NCBI GenBank assembly: GCA_039519185.1
Contig: CM076854.1
Coordinates: 157,104,166 to 157,168,165, forward strand
Direction: 5' to 3'
DNA from: Astragalus membranaceus
Lineage: Eukaryota; Streptophyta; Magnoliopsida; Fabales; Fabaceae
DNA: 64,000 bases
Shown here: positions 32,776 to 44,195 of the stretch, in pieces
Layout of the letters: the number at the start of each line of letters is the position of its first letter
How positions within the stretch are numbered: position 1 is the first letter of the stretch
Notes under the pieces: model-generated
The model's input: only the letters and a program-made list of their open reading frames with translations
What the model was told of the DNA's origin: nothing
Databases searched by the model: none
Translations under genes and position numbers: made by a program

Positions 32776-33043
32776 TTCATTCTCAACAATTGATTTGGAA
32801 AAGAAATAATTTTACAAATTTGGGAGCAACCAGGAGCTGGAGAAAAAGTTGGAAAAAGAAACAAATACTTGGCCCTTCTATTTTCAAACAACAACAAAAA
32901 GCTACAACATTGAAAAGACTCTTCTTCCTTAAAAGAAAAGACTCTTCTTCCTTAAAAAATAGAAATGAGAAGTGTTTTTTTAGATAAGCAAAGATTTCAT
33001 TCGAGGAGCACTAGGGGTGCTCAAACCCAAACAACAAGATGAG

Positions 33044-33794
33044 TTACATATTGTTTAGGCAATCTAGAGGATTAATCCACCACGTGGAAATTGACAAACT
33101 TGAACTAGACCCCCCTCTATACACAATCCAGCTCCAAGCTAAGCTCTTAATGCGGATCACTACGGATTCAATAGAAGACTCCTCATTTCTAAAGACAAGC
33201 CCGTTGCGAGCCAGCCAAATACACCAACAAGTCGTGACCCAAATCAAGTATTTTATTTTTCTTGACCTCCTCCCTTTGCACAATTTTCCAAATCCACGCA
33301 TGTGATCAAGAATAGATGTTGCTTCTAAACGTTGAACCACCAACCAATCGCAAACACAAGACCAAATGTCGTGCGAACCTGCAACTCAAGAACAAATGAC
33401 AAAAGTCTTTGCGATGATCTAAGCAAAACGGACAACCAGCTGCTGTTTCAGTTTGTATAACATGACGGTGGAAAAGAAGATCTCTGGTGGGCAAAGAATC
33501 ACGAAGTAAACGCAAACCGAAGATAGTGACTTTGGACGGAGTGATTGTTTTCCAAAGCTTCACAAGAATGCACTTCAAATTGATTCCATCTGCTTCGGAT
33601 TCAGAGACAACAGCCTCGTTGCCAGGGACAACAATTTCGGTCAACAACCTGTAGCACGAGCTGACCGAAAACACCTTCGAGACTTCCTGCAACCAGACCC
33701 AAGCATCGCACCCCTCCCTTAAAGGGGAAACATCTTGTAAAATATTGTGTAATTCAGCAGCTTCTTCGGCACAAACCGGATCCTGAATAAGCAT
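33044..33794 (-). pseudogene. LINE ORF2 C-terminal part (zf-RVT and tail)
   Basis: The 33306-33794 frame has the plant LINE zf-RVT pattern, with DAWVWLQEVSKVFSVSSCYRLL, LWKTITPSKVTIFGLRLLRD and CPFCLDHRKDFCHLFLSC in that order, the Cys/His-rich block. 33044-33343 continues in another frame, with WCIWLARNGLVFRNEE typical of the region after it. The frameshift near 33330 breaks the protein. Confidence 0.8.
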
Positions 33795-33812
33795 CCACGG
33801 TTCCTCCCAAAG

Positions 33813-35585
33813 CTAAGAGTCACCAACCCATGAACCAATGTCATCTACCATTGCTGTTTTGAAGGAACAACCTGCATAAAGATTAGAAAAAACAGCACAA
33901 AGGAGTGAATTTCCAATCCAATGGTCTGTCCAAAAACGAGTGGATGCACCGTTGCCAAGCTTCCTTCTCAAACTCAAACGAAACCAGCCACGGTTGGGAA
34001 GAGAACTCTCCAAATTAAGCAAATCTCGCCACCAAATAGAACCAGCCGACCCCCTATTAAAAGCCTCCACCGAACCATGAATGAAAGCTAAAGAAAAGTC
34101 GTCGTATTTAAAGTGTAACAACTCCTTCCAACTCGCATCCTCTTCCACTAACATCCTCCACTTCCACTTGGATAATAGAGCCATGTTGAACAACTCTAAG
34201 TTTTTAATGCCGAGGCTGCCCTCCTTCTTCGGACGGCAAACCTTATCCCAAGCAATCCAATACATACCTCTATCACCTTTATTAATACCCCATAAGAAAT
34301 CCCTTTGAATCTTGACCATGGCATTCAACACCAACTTTGGAGCTTTATAGAAAGAAAAGAAATAAAGTGGAATGCTATTTAAAACTGAGTTGATAAGAGT
34401 GACCAGGCCTCCAATTGATAAATAGCGACCCTTCCACGATACAAGTCTCTTCCGAAGTGTATCAATCACCGGCTTCCAAGTGGCTGCCCTGCGCGGATTA
34501 GCGCCAACCGGGATCCCCAAAAACTTAAACGGAATAGATTTCGTTCTGCAATGAAGAAAAGTGGATGCCGTTGAAAGAAACTCATCCGCCACATTAATAC
34601 CAATAAGCTAACTCTTATTGAAATTTACCTTCAAACCGGATACAAGTTCAAAACCTCTCAAAATAGACTTGATACTCCAAAGATTCTCCCTTGTAGCCTT
34701 CCCCATCAACATTGTGTCATCCGCAAATTGCATAATAGAAAATTTCAAATTATCATTAACGGCATAACCGTGAAAAGAACCAATCGCCACCACTTGATTC
34801 ACAAGAGCCGTCAAACCTTCGGCCACGAAAAGAAAAGAAAAGGCGACAATGGATCCCCTTGTCTCAACCCCCTCTTTACCTTGAAATCGCTAGAAGGGCT
34901 ACCATTAACTAGCACCGACATAGTACTAGAAGTAACACACGCTTCCAACCAATTGATCCATCTTCTCGAGAATCCCATCCTATACTTCATATAAAATAAA
35001 AAATCCCATGATATTGAATCATAAGCCTTCTCGAAGTCCGCCTTAAAAAATAAACATTCAGCCTTACTCCTCTTTGCATGGTCAACAACCTCGTTAACAA
35101 CCACCACACCATCCAAAATCTGTCTACCGCACAAAAAAGTCGATTGACAATTAGAAATAATACCTGGAAGCACCCTCTTCAACCTATTAGCCAGAACCTT
35201 CGCCAAGATCTTATAAAGAGAACCATTTAAACAAATAGGCCTGAACTCACCTAAACCTTGAGGGTTGTCGTTCTTTGGAATGCGAGCAATAAAAGATGCA
35301 GAGATAGCTTTAGGAAGAACTTTGATGAACCTCATATTATAACCGTCGGGACCCGGGCTCTTATCACCATAACAATTCCACACAGCCTCCCTTATTTCCT
35401 CCTCTGTGAAAATCTCCACCAAATAATCACAATCCGCGTGGGACACTTGAGAAAAATCAAGCCCATCAAGATTGGGGCGAATATGACTTGGCTCCACAAA
35501 AGCATCCTCAAAATGCTTTCTAACAAAATCCTTCACGTCACTAACATCTTCAATCAAATCCCCATTATCTCTAAGAATCACCAGA
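33813..35585 (-). pseudogene. LINE ORF2 reverse transcriptase
   Basis: The frame 34811-35581 carries KSPGPDGYNMRFIK, FRPICLNGSLYKILAKVLA, FFKADFEKAYDSISWDFL and LRQGDPLSPFLF, which are RT blocks 0-4 of plant L1. The next frame (34608-34826) carries the catalytic block FADDTMLMG. A third (33813-34592) carries FKFLGIPVG, SIGGLVTLINSVLNSIP and the downstream thumb and connection region. Changes near 34820 and 34600 shift the frame. Catalytic residues are still readable but the protein is not. Confidence 0.88.
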
Positions 35586-35749
35586 TTTCAACGCCTTCTT
35601 CTATGTTTCATTAAGGAATGGAAATATTTGGAATTCATATCCCCTTATTTAATCCACTTAGCCCTTGATTTTTGAGATAAAATTGCCTCCTTTACCCGAA
35701 TTTCTCTCCAAAAATTAACTGACACCTCTCTTCTATTCACAATTGCATC

Positions 35750-37258
35750 TGTTACCAAGTGGCTTCAGTCTCAAGAGGGGGGGTGAATTGAGATTTAAAA
35801 ACTTTTCACTTTTGAAAATGTTTCTCCCCTTTTCAATGACTTAGATCAATTTTCGCGCAGGTTAAGTGGAAGCGAAGGAATTAGAATATAAAGCACTTAA
35901 AGCGGTATAATAGTAAAGCAGGAAAGCAGTAAAGCACGCAGAGATTTATCCTGGTTCGGTCACCTCCTAGTGACCTACGTCCAGTCCTCACACCCTTGTG
36001 AGATTTTCCACTAACCAAACCAACAAGGCTTACAGGTGCCTTGGAAAACCTTTACAGACTCAGGCACTCTCCTCCTAGGATACCCCACCTATGGAGAGCC
36101 CTCAAATCTAACAATACAATAACAAGAGATACCCCACCCCTGTTACAATCAAATGCCCTAGAAAGATACCCCACTTCCTAGTACATGCAGCTACCCTAGA
36201 GAGATACCCCACTCCCTAGAACAAAACACAACAATTAAATAATAACAAACGTAAAGACAGAAATACCTCTAGAGTAGGCAGATAATACAACTTGAAGAAT
36301 GCAACCCCAACTAACTCTTAGCGAAAGATCAGCTCTTGACGGACCAGCGGTGCGAGAAGAACACAAATAAAATATAAAGAGTTTTTCAGAAGTTATAGAT
36401 CGTGAAATGGGTTGTACCAAATGAAGACTATGAAGTGCCTATTTATAGGCTATGAGAAAAAGAAGTTTACGTTAAAATAATGTAGGAATCGATTCTTTGT
36501 TGAAAACATTGGATCTAGGAATCGATTCTTCTTTTAATTAAAAATCGATTTTGACTTGCTTTGAAAAGAGGTGGCAATCGATTCTTGAGATCCAGGAGGG
36601 CTAGGAATCGATTCTTATACTCAATGTAATTTGTATGAATCGATTCTTGGATTTCCTGAGACATGTAGGAATCGATTCTTTTGCTAAGTGAAAAATAGTA
36701 TGAATCGATTCTTTCCTTTTAAAGACACTTGAGAATCGATTTTTATGCTTAGTATAAAATAGTATGAATCGATTCTTCCTTTTTAGAAATACTTAGGAAT
36801 CGATTTGCATATTTAGTGAAACTAGTATGAATCGATTCTTTAGCTTTTGTATTGACCTGAAAATCGATTTTTATATATAGAATAAAATAGAGAAAATCGA
36901 TTTTATGCTTTTCAAAAATGCTTCTTGTGTTTACGTGTGCATGCATGCATTTTGAAAATCATGGGACTTTGAGAGATGAGCCGACCTTCGAAAGAGCTTA
37001 CACTTTTTCCTAAGACACACCCAAACCCTAAGGACTACCCTTATTTATAAGGACTACCCTTATATCTTGAAACTTCACTTCTTGAGCTTGATTGTCTTGG
37101 ATTGTAACTTTGATGCTTTGTCACTTTCATCACCTTTGGCCATCAACTTTGGCTTTGGCCTTTTTACTATTATCAACTTTAGCTTTTGACTTTTGCATCA
37201 TCAAAACCTCTTAACCACTTCATCATCAAAACTTAGCCTGCAACACAAGATATCTACA
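35750..37258 (-). repeat. 3' LTR of the SIRE-type element (1,509 bp)
   Basis: It holds a TATA box on the minus strand (CCTATAAATAGG, 36438-36449). Beyond it is an array of AATCGATT words. It has an extra 19-base duplication (ACTACCCTTATTTATAAGG) near 37035 relative to the other LTR. Confidence 0.92.
36484..36905. repeat. Array of 14 AATCGATT palindromes, upstream of the LTR TATA box
   Basis: About 14 copies of AATCGATT, mostly as GAATCGATTC, are spaced 20-45 bases apart. In the element's minus orientation the array lies just upstream of the TATA at 36438-36449, the place of U3 enhancer repeats. The same array is in the 5' LTR (40830-41240). Confidence 0.9.
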
Positions 37259-37962
37259 TTCTCCCCCTTTTTGATGATGACAAAACATTTACTCATCTCA
37301 AGGTGGGAGGTTAGTTCAAACAGATAATGCATATATATGATACTCCCCCTATCATGATGCTCCCCCTGACTTATTGACTAGATGCATAATATGCAAGTTC
37401 TATATGCTCATATGCAACCCTATATTTCTCTCCCCCTTTTTGTTATGATCAAAGAGGGTCAACGTAAGATAGAGTTTGCGAACCGAATGTCACGGCTATT
37501 TGACAAGGTAAAAGAACCACTGCGGTTTTATAAGGGATCATCAAAACCAACAGAAAATCATATTTGAAACCATGAAGAGAGTATTTCCATCAAGACAGGT
37601 AAAAGATAATCATGAGTCTCAAAAATCTGTGAAACAATTGTTTTAGGTTTTATGTATTTCATGCTGCTTAGTTTGAAAGTTGGTGATGGCGGCCAGAATA
37701 TGGGAGAAAAATTATTTTAGTTGAACAACGATTGTGAGTATGTATTCTGAATTTTAATGCCAGAGCCAGCAATTGATTGTGACAGGAGAAAATGGATTTC
37801 GGGAAAAGGTAGCATCTCAGCTGCTTTATTAAACGCTTATTGAGCATGCAGAAATTCATAAGTCACAAATTCTCTTAAATTCATATTTTATAAAATCACT
37901 TGAAAAACATTTTATTGAAAAACTCATTTGAGTAAATGAAGAACCAGGTTTTCTTTTGCAAT

Positions 37963-38160
37963 GGATTTCTGAAAATGTCAACTAGTTGTTTGTGACGACT
38001 CAACTAACTCAATCACACTATCGCCTTTTTAACCACAACCTCTAAGAAGGTGATATATAACTTCTATATGCTTAGTCCTAGAGGGATGACCAGAATACTT
38101 TGTTGTTTCATGCCTTATAAATATTGTTCTTTAAGGATGCATGAGGTTCAGGAAATGCTC
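37963..38160 (-). pseudogene. Remnant of copia pol (end of RNase H)
   Basis: Broken frames read like SRTKHIEVIYHLLRG and then QLVDIFRNP. They resemble the conserved RTKHIDIRYHFIR and QLADIFTKP blocks at the end of SIRE-type pol. The rest of pol, including RT and integrase, is missing. Confidence 0.5.
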
Positions 38161-38405
38161 TATTTCAGTAGTCACATATTTGACTTAATAAACTATTCTT
38201 AAGCACATTTTCAAAATAGAGGTGAATAAAATTTTAACCAATCTGACCTTTACCGGTGATTCTTCCTCTATTTATCACAAGTCACATGACGGCTTTTTCC
38301 GGGGGTGAGTGTTAAGAACTTTATTGCGCCTCCGGTCATGCGCTTCGAGTCTTTGCTGTCAAGGTATCAATCTGCCCCCATACCTTGAAGCATACCTGCA
38401 AAGAT

Positions 38406-40034
38406 CTAAAACAAGGTTCTCGGTACCCAAATCTCTTTGGGTCCTTGTGGGTTAGTGTTTGGTATGGTCCTTTTGGGAACCCATACCTTTTTCACATTTT
38501 GTTTACCTCTTGCTCTGCAAACGGAAACAGTATGTCCAGGTTTACCACAATAATAACATTTAATATAAGGTCTAGTGGAAAATTTTGGTTTGTAATGATC
38601 ATGCTTTTCTATGGGTTTGTTTCTAGGAAATCTATGATGCATATTTTGTAAACTAGACAATTTCCCAACAGTCCATTCAAATTCATGAATTTTCTTTTCA
38701 AAATCAACACATTTATCACAAGTATAATTTTCTTTAAAACATGCAAGGCTATCATTTTCTTTTCTAAGCTCGGACTTTTCTTTAGTTAAAGTAGTAATAT
38801 CATTTTCAAGATGAGTGATAACTTTCTTGGATTTGCTAAGAGCTTTAGCTAATTTTGAAGATTTATCGTGTAATTCAGTAAAAGCTTCATATAATTCATC
38901 ATAGGCATCTTGTAAAGATTCAGAGTTAGAATATACCTCAGTTTCACTTTCGCTGTCGTGGTCGGCCATGAGAGCAACTTGACCTTTTTCATTTTCTGAA
39001 TTATCTGATGAGTTCATGTCATTGTCTTCCCAAGCTATGTAGGCTTTTCTACCATTGTTTCCTTTGGACCCCTTTTTCTTGAACTTTGATAATTTTCTTT
39101 CTAAGTTCGGGCACTTCATCGTCAGGTGTCCGGATTTACCACATTCGTAGCAAGTTGGAGGACTTGAGAAGTTTTCTTTGCTTGAGCCTCCTTTGGTTGG
39201 AGAATTCCTTTTGAGAGATCTTTCCCTTCTCATGAACTTTTTGAATTTACTAACCATTAGTTCCATTTTCTCCTCGTCTTCATCTTCATCTTCCGAATCA
39301 TCACTATCGTCGGATGAGCTTGAACTGGAAGCTTTGAGAGCTAAGTTTTTGTTCTTCTTGTCTTTTCCTTCATGCTCTGCTAGGCGAGTGAGCTCTAACT
39401 CGTGCTCTAGTAGTTTCCCAAACAGGGTGGCGAGAGTCATGGTAGTCAAGTTTCTTGACTCAGTTATTGCAGTCACCTTTGGTTGCCATTCTCTGTTTAG
39501 GCATCTCAGCACTTTGTTGATCAAGTCTTCGGGAGGAAATGATTTTCCTAATGAACCCAATTTGTTCACTATGTGGGTGAACCTTTTCTGCAGCTCTAAT
39601 ATTGTTTCACCTGTATTCATTCTAAACAATTCGTACTCTCTGGTAAGAGTATTTGTTCTTGCCCTTTTCACTTCACTTGTACCCTCATGAGTAACTTGAA
39701 GATTATCCCACATTTCTTGGGCAGTTTTACAGTTTGAAACTCGAAAAAATTCATCAGCACTCAAAGCAGAAGTAATAATATTTTTAGCACGTAAATTCAG
39801 TTGCACTTTTCTTTTCTCATCATCAGACCATTCATTTCTACTTTTTATTGTAAGAATACCATCTACTATGTGTGTGGGCACGAAAGGTCCTTTTTCCACA
39901 GCATCCCAAACATCTAAGTCTACCCCTTCAATAAAAATTCTCATTCTTTCTTTCCAATATGCATAGTCTTCTCCGTTGAATCCCGGAGGACGGAAAAGAG
40001 AAGCACCCTCTTGCGTAGACCAACCTGAAGCCAT
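38406..40034 (-). CDS. Gag protein of the SIRE-type copia element, intact
   Basis: 542 codons from the ATG at 40034, about 40 bases after the primer site. Residues 15-215 match the copia gag (UBN2-type) fold: PPGFNGEDYAYWKERM near the start, then QEMWDNLQVTHEGTSEVK. A Ser/Asp/Glu-rich acidic linker (235-256) follows. A zinc knuckle CYECGKSGHLTMKC lies at 295-308. A long coiled-coil region follows at about 390-450. A second knuckle CYYCGKPGHTVSVC lies near the C-terminus. Gag forms the particle that packages the RNA. It is open throughout while pol is gone, so selection or recent spread may have kept it. Confidence 0.92.
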   Translation of the reverse strand: MASGWSTQEGASLFRPPGFNGEDYAYWKERMRIFIEGVDLDVWDAVEKGPFVPTHIVDGILTIKSRNEWSDDEKRKVQLNLRAKNIITSALSADEFFRVSNCKTAQEMWDNLQVTHEGTSEVKRARTNTLTREYELFRMNTGETILELQKRFTHIVNKLGSLGKSFPPEDLINKVLRCLNREWQPKVTAITESRNLTTMTLATLFGKLLEHELELTRLAEHEGKDKKNKNLALKASSSSSSDDSDDSEDEDEDEEKMELMVSKFKKFMRRERSLKRNSPTKGGSSKENFSSPPTCYECGKSGHLTMKCPNLERKLSKFKKKGSKGNNGRKAYIAWEDNDMNSSDNSENEKGQVALMADHDSESETEVYSNSESLQDAYDELYEAFTELHDKSSKLAKALSKSKKVITHLENDITTLTKEKSELRKENDSLACFKENYTCDKCVDFEKKIHEFEWTVGKLSSLQNMHHRFPRNKPIEKHDHYKPKFSTRPYIKCYYCGKPGHTVSVCRARGKQNVKKVWVPKRTIPNTNPQGPKEIWVPRTLF

Positions 40035-40072
40035 TTCTCTTGAAGCTGCTAGGCCCTTTATACAAGAGTCTA

Positions 40073-40084
40073 GCTCTGATACCA
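40073..40084 (-). other. Primer-binding site of the SIRE-type element
   Basis: On the minus strand TGGTATCAGAGC, the standard plant initiator-methionine-tRNA site, lies two bases after the 5' LTR end. Confidence 0.9.
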
Positions 40085-40086
40085 CT

Positions 40087-41581
40087 TGTTACCAAGTGGC
40101 TTCAGTCTCAAGAGGGGGGGGGTGAATTGAGATTTAAAAACTTTTCAGATCTTTTGAAAATGTTTCTCCCCTTTTCAATGACTTGGATCAATTTTCGCGC
40201 AGGTTAAGTGGAAGCGAAGGAATTAGAATATAAAGCACTTAAAGCGGTATAATAGTAAAGCAGGAAAGCAGTAAAGCACGCAGAGATTTATCCTGGTTCG
40301 GTCACCTCCTAGTGACCTACATCCAGTCCTCACACCCTTGTGAGATTTTCCACTAACCAAACCAACAAGGCTTACAGGTCCCTTGGAAAACCTTTACAGA
40401 CTCAGGCACTCTCCTCCTAGGATACCCCACCTATGGAGAGCCCTCAAATCTAACAATACAATAACAAGAGATACCCCACCCCTGTTACAATCAACTGCCC
40501 TAGAAAGATACCCCACTTCCTAGTACATGCAGCTACCCTAGAGAGATACCCCACTCCCTAGAACAAAACACAACAATTAAATAATAACAAACGTAAAGAC
40601 AGAAATACCTCTAGAGTAGGCAGATAATACAACTTGAAGAATGCAACCCCAACTAACTCTTAGCGAAAGATCAGCTCTTGACGGACCAGCGGTGCGAGAA
40701 GAACACAAATAAAATATAAAGAGTTTTTCAGAAGTTATAGATCGTGAAATGGGTTGTACCAAATGAAGACTATGAAGTGCCTATTTATAGGCTATGAGAA
40801 AAAGAAGTTTACGTTAAAATAATGTAGGAATCGATTGTTTGTTGAAAACATTGGATCTAGGAATCGATTCTTCTTTTAATTAAAAATCGATTTTGACTTG
40901 CTTTGAAAAGAGGTGGCAATCGATTCTTGAGATCCAGGAGGGCTAGGAATCGATTCTTATACTCAATGTAATTTGTATGAATCGATTCTTGGCTTTCCTG
41001 AGACATGTAGGAATCGATTCTTTTGCTAAGTGAAAAATAGTATGAATCGATTCTTTCCTTTTAAAGACACTTGAGAATCGATTTTTATGCTTAGTATAAA
41101 ATAGTATGAATCGATTCTTCCTTTTTAGAAATACTTAGGAATCGATTTGCATATTTAGTGAAACTAGTATGAATCGATTCTTTAGCTTTTGTATTGACCT
41201 GAAAATCGATTTTTATATATAGAATAAAATAGAGAAAATCGATTTTATGCTTTTCAAAAATGCTTCTTGTGTTTACGTGTGCATGCATGCATTTTGAAAA
41301 TCATGGGACTTTGAGAGATGAGCTGACCTTCGAAAGAGCTTACACTTTTTCCTAAGACACACCCAAACCCTAAGGACTACCCTTATATCTTGAAACTTCA
41401 ATTCTTGAGCTTGATTGTCTTGGATTGTAACTTTGATGCTTTGTCACTTTCATCACCTTTGGCCGTCAACTTTGGCTTTGGCCTTTTTACTATTATCAAC
41501 TTTAGCTTTTGACTTTTGCATCATCAAAACCTCTTAACCACTTCATCATCAAAACTTAGCCTGCAACACAAGATATCTACA
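40087..41581 (-). repeat. 5' LTR of the SIRE-type element (1,495 bp)
   Basis: Same promoter layout as the 3' LTR: TATA at 40780-40791 and the AATCGATT array at 40830-41240. It is followed by GCATC, the target duplication. Confidence 0.92.
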
Positions 41582-41586
41582 GCATC

Positions 41587-42436
41587 TCCAATCCGCCCCT
41601 CACTAAGAGCTTGATCCCACGAATTAAGATCACTAACCAAAGATTCAATCTTTAAATCACGATAGCCAAAAACCTCCCTATTCCAACCTCTCAACTTCCC
41701 TTTGAGCAGTTTCAGCTTTTCCTTGAGGATAAAAGCTTTAGTACCCATAACATTGAAAGTCGCCCAACAATCATTGACAAAGGGAACAAAATCAACATGC
41801 TCAAACCACGCATTAAACACCCTGAACGGCTTTGGACCCCGATCCTTCAAAGAACAAAGTAACCAAATCGGACAATGATCCGATATATCTCTGTTACCTA
41901 ACAACTGGCCTGAGATTCCCCATAAATCAATCAACCCATCTGACACTAGAAATCTATTTAGTTTACTCATAGAAGCACCACTCCAACTGAACCATGAAAA
42001 CTTCTTACCGGAAACCGGTACATCAATCAACTCCATATGAGATATGAAATTGTTAAAATCAGAAATATCAATGGCTGAACTCTCTCGCCCCCTCTCCCTG
42101 CCCTTTCCTCCGAACGAGACACCGCATTAAAGTCCCCAACAATGCACCATTCGCCTATGGCTAAATTCTGCTTAAGATTCACCAACTCCAACCAAAGACG
42201 TCTCCTAGCCGAAGTGGAGCAAGGAGCATATACATTAATAATATGTATCATCATATTACTAAAAGCCACACTAACACCAATGAAACCTTCACCCGTGAAA
42301 GAGGATACGACAGTCCACACATCATCCAGCCACGTACTTAAAATACCCCCTGATAATCCACTTGAAGGCTTAGAAATCCATTTAAACGAACGATTTCCCC
42401 ACAAAAGCCCCACCTCCATCTCCAAAAGAACCTCCC
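41587..42436 (-). pseudogene. LINE ORF2 endonuclease part
   Basis: The frame 42027-42425 reads LSGGILSTWLDDVW, HIINVYAPCS and WCIVGDFNAV, which are endonuclease/exonuclease/phosphatase motifs (the GDFN core). The frame 41587-42036 continues KKFSWFSWSG, SKLNRFLVSD, SDHCPIWL (the SDH catalytic block) and the linker to RT. The frame change near 42030 separates them. The copia insertion at 41586 ends it. Confidence 0.85.
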
Positions 42437-42547
42437 TCTTCGTTTCTTGAATGCAAATAAAATCAAACCTACCCGAGTTGACAAGAGACGCTAACTAGCG
42501 ACGTTTACCACAATCGCCCCACCTGCAAATATTTAGAGATAGTAAAT

Positions 42548-43901
42548 TCATTGAGCGCGCATGGTTTGCGCCCTCTTAGAAATCGAAGCCTCATCTCTAC
42601 TTTCAGCAGCCTCAATCATATCAACATATGTATCGTCCGGTAAATTTCCTTGGATTCCCAGTTTTTTGGCCTTGTCCCAAACCCACTGAGCTGCCGTTTT
42701 TCCTTGTAGAATCCAATACTTGTTATTACAATTTGCTATATCCGAACTAGAAATAGAACCATCACACAAAATAGTACCCGTCGAGAACAAAGATGAAGAA
42801 TTATGCCTTGTGTTATTCGACTTAGACAACCCCTGTCCTCCAACACCAGGCACGTCCGGCACCTCTGCGAGTTCCCTTGTTGCTTTTTTCAACTTGCCAT
42901 CTTTCGGGTTGCGTCTTATACCCACACGAAGAAACTTACGTTGCTTCTTGGACCTAATCAGGTTGGGCCTCTCTTTGGTAGTTGAAGGGAGTTCTACATC
43001 TATAGCAACTGGGCTGGCGCACGCTAGCTGAGCATCATTTCTAGTTGGCCCAGAAAGGGATTCAATCCAATCCACAACTTCCTTGGTACCAGAATTGTGT
43101 TTCCTCCACATGGCTAGGCGCCGAAATCAAATCATGAAATTGGGTCCCGCCAAACATAACTTGTTGGTCAATACCACGTGAGGACAAAGAGTCCCTGAGA
43201 ATCCTCCCATCATCATAATTATCATTAACACATGCCTCCAAATCCTCTGTAACAGCTCTCCCTGAATTGCGCAAAGCCATTAATGCCTCATTGAACTCGC
43301 CGTCTTCCAATTCATCATCGCCGTACATTCCACTGGTGCCGGCAAACTTGTCTCCAATGGATTCTTCCTCAGAAGACGATGAATTTGGATCTTCAGCTAC
43401 CTTATTATCGCTTCTGCTCCATTGAAGCGGCCCACACCAATCTTCAACAATTTTTATAGTAAATGGAACATTGTTAATAAACACTTGAACCACCCTATTA
43501 ATTGATTATGTTTCATGAGTGCGAACCATAATCCGAGCCACGTCGAAGGACCTCTTCCTATGCGTATTATCATCAGTCGTAATGAAAGCACCGGCAAAGG
43601 CTGAGATTTTAGTGAAGAAATCCGTGTTCCACGCGTGAGCCGGAATCCCATAACAACGAAGCCACGTTACCCTTTCGGGGTCAACATCAGAAGGTTCCCA
43701 TGGACGAACCCATTTAAACCACTGAAAAAGCCAATCCTTCGCATCCTCAATGAAGCCCTTAAAATCTTCATCATCCTTATCTCCTTCGAGAAGAACCAAG
43801 TTTGAGCCCATCGGTGTAGCTTTGATTGCAAAGACACCCTGTCTAATGAACTCATCTTGGATGGCATAGGACTTCGTGGGAAAGACAACCTCGCCCAACA
43901 T
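42548..43901 (-). pseudogene. LINE ORF1-like region
   Basis: Three successive minus-strand frames (43506-43901, 43062-43493, 42548-43111). The first has VTWLRCYGIPAHAWNTDFFTKI, typical of the DUF4283-like N-terminal part of plant LINE ORF1 proteins. The later ones are acidic and basic tails. Frame breaks near 43500 and 43085 make it nonfunctional. 5' sequence is missing. Confidence 0.7.
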
Positions 43902-43929
43902 ATATATGTATGTATATATATATATATAG

Positions 43930-44034
43930 GGAGTGAGAACCAGTTCTCACTATGGAAAATGAGAACTCTTAATTATAACCGTCAGATTAAAATTAACGGT
44001 TCAGATTACGTCATTAATTACAAGATCTTGTGTG
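43930..44034. repeat. Left arm of a split terminal-inverted-repeat element
   Basis: GGGAGTGAGAACCAGTTCTC and the next ~85 bases are found in inverted form at 49394-49503, including AACGGTTC(A/G)GATTACGTCATT. TA repeats lie outside both arms. Similar TA-flanked elements are usually called Mutator-like MITEs. Confidence 0.75.
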
Positions 44035-44135
44035 ATATTAAATTAATAAGGAAATAATCGTTGGAGAAATTTTCAAACTATATTTGGAAGATTGCAATGG
44101 TTAAATAATATTAATGACATCACAATAATAAGTAT

Positions 44136-44195
44136 AAGCGTTTGGTTCAATGGTTGTGATGTGCTACTTCTAATGACCCCAGTTCGATTCCTGCA
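44136..44195 (+). other. tRNA-like A and B boxes inside the LTR-like repeat
   Basis: TGGTTCAATGG (44143-44153) and GTTCGATTCC (44182-44191) match Pol III A and B boxes. In the second copy they are at 48957-48967 and 49003-49013 with tRNA-like spacing. No full tRNA cloverleaf is evident. It may be a SINE-like relic within the repeat. Confidence 0.35.

Larger units (their letters stand above)
35750..41581 (-). mobile_element. Non-autonomous SIRE-type Ty1/copia element, 5.8 kb, pol deleted
   Basis: Minus strand. LTRs TGTAGATATC...CTTGGTAACA lie at both ends. The duplication GCATC flanks it (35745-35749, 41582-41586). The primer site TGGTATCAGAGC (initiator Met tRNA type) lies at 40073-40084. 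The purine tract AAAAAGGGGGAGAA abuts the 3' LTR at 37259. Gag is intact but pol is reduced to a fragment near 37963-38160, so mobility needs helper proteins. LTRs differ at roughly ten substitutions and three indels by eye, so it is older than the TR-GAG element but still young. Confidence 0.93.
32975..43905 (-). mobile_element. L1-type LINE, decayed, split by a copia insertion at 35750-41581
   Basis: Minus strand. The 3' end shows a short poly(A) (as T-run 32975-32981). Reading right to left come an ORF1-like part, an endonuclease, a reverse transcriptase and a zinc-binding/RNase-H-like C-terminal part. The order matches plant L1 elements. Frames are broken at several places, so it is dead. 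The 5' end stops at 43905 against an AT repeat. The SIRE-type element inserted between the endonuclease and RT parts. Confidence 0.88.

Noticed and set aside
36749..36946. Small frames in both SIRE-type LTRs
   Set aside because: They are translations of the AATCGATT array and flanks and occur equally in both LTRs.
39178..39690. A 170-codon plus-strand frame rich in Ser
   Set aside because: It is the antisense shadow of the acidic Ser/Asp/Glu linker in the copia gag.
44136..44195. A functional tRNA gene
   Set aside because: A and B boxes are present but the acceptor and anticodon stems do not pair convincingly.
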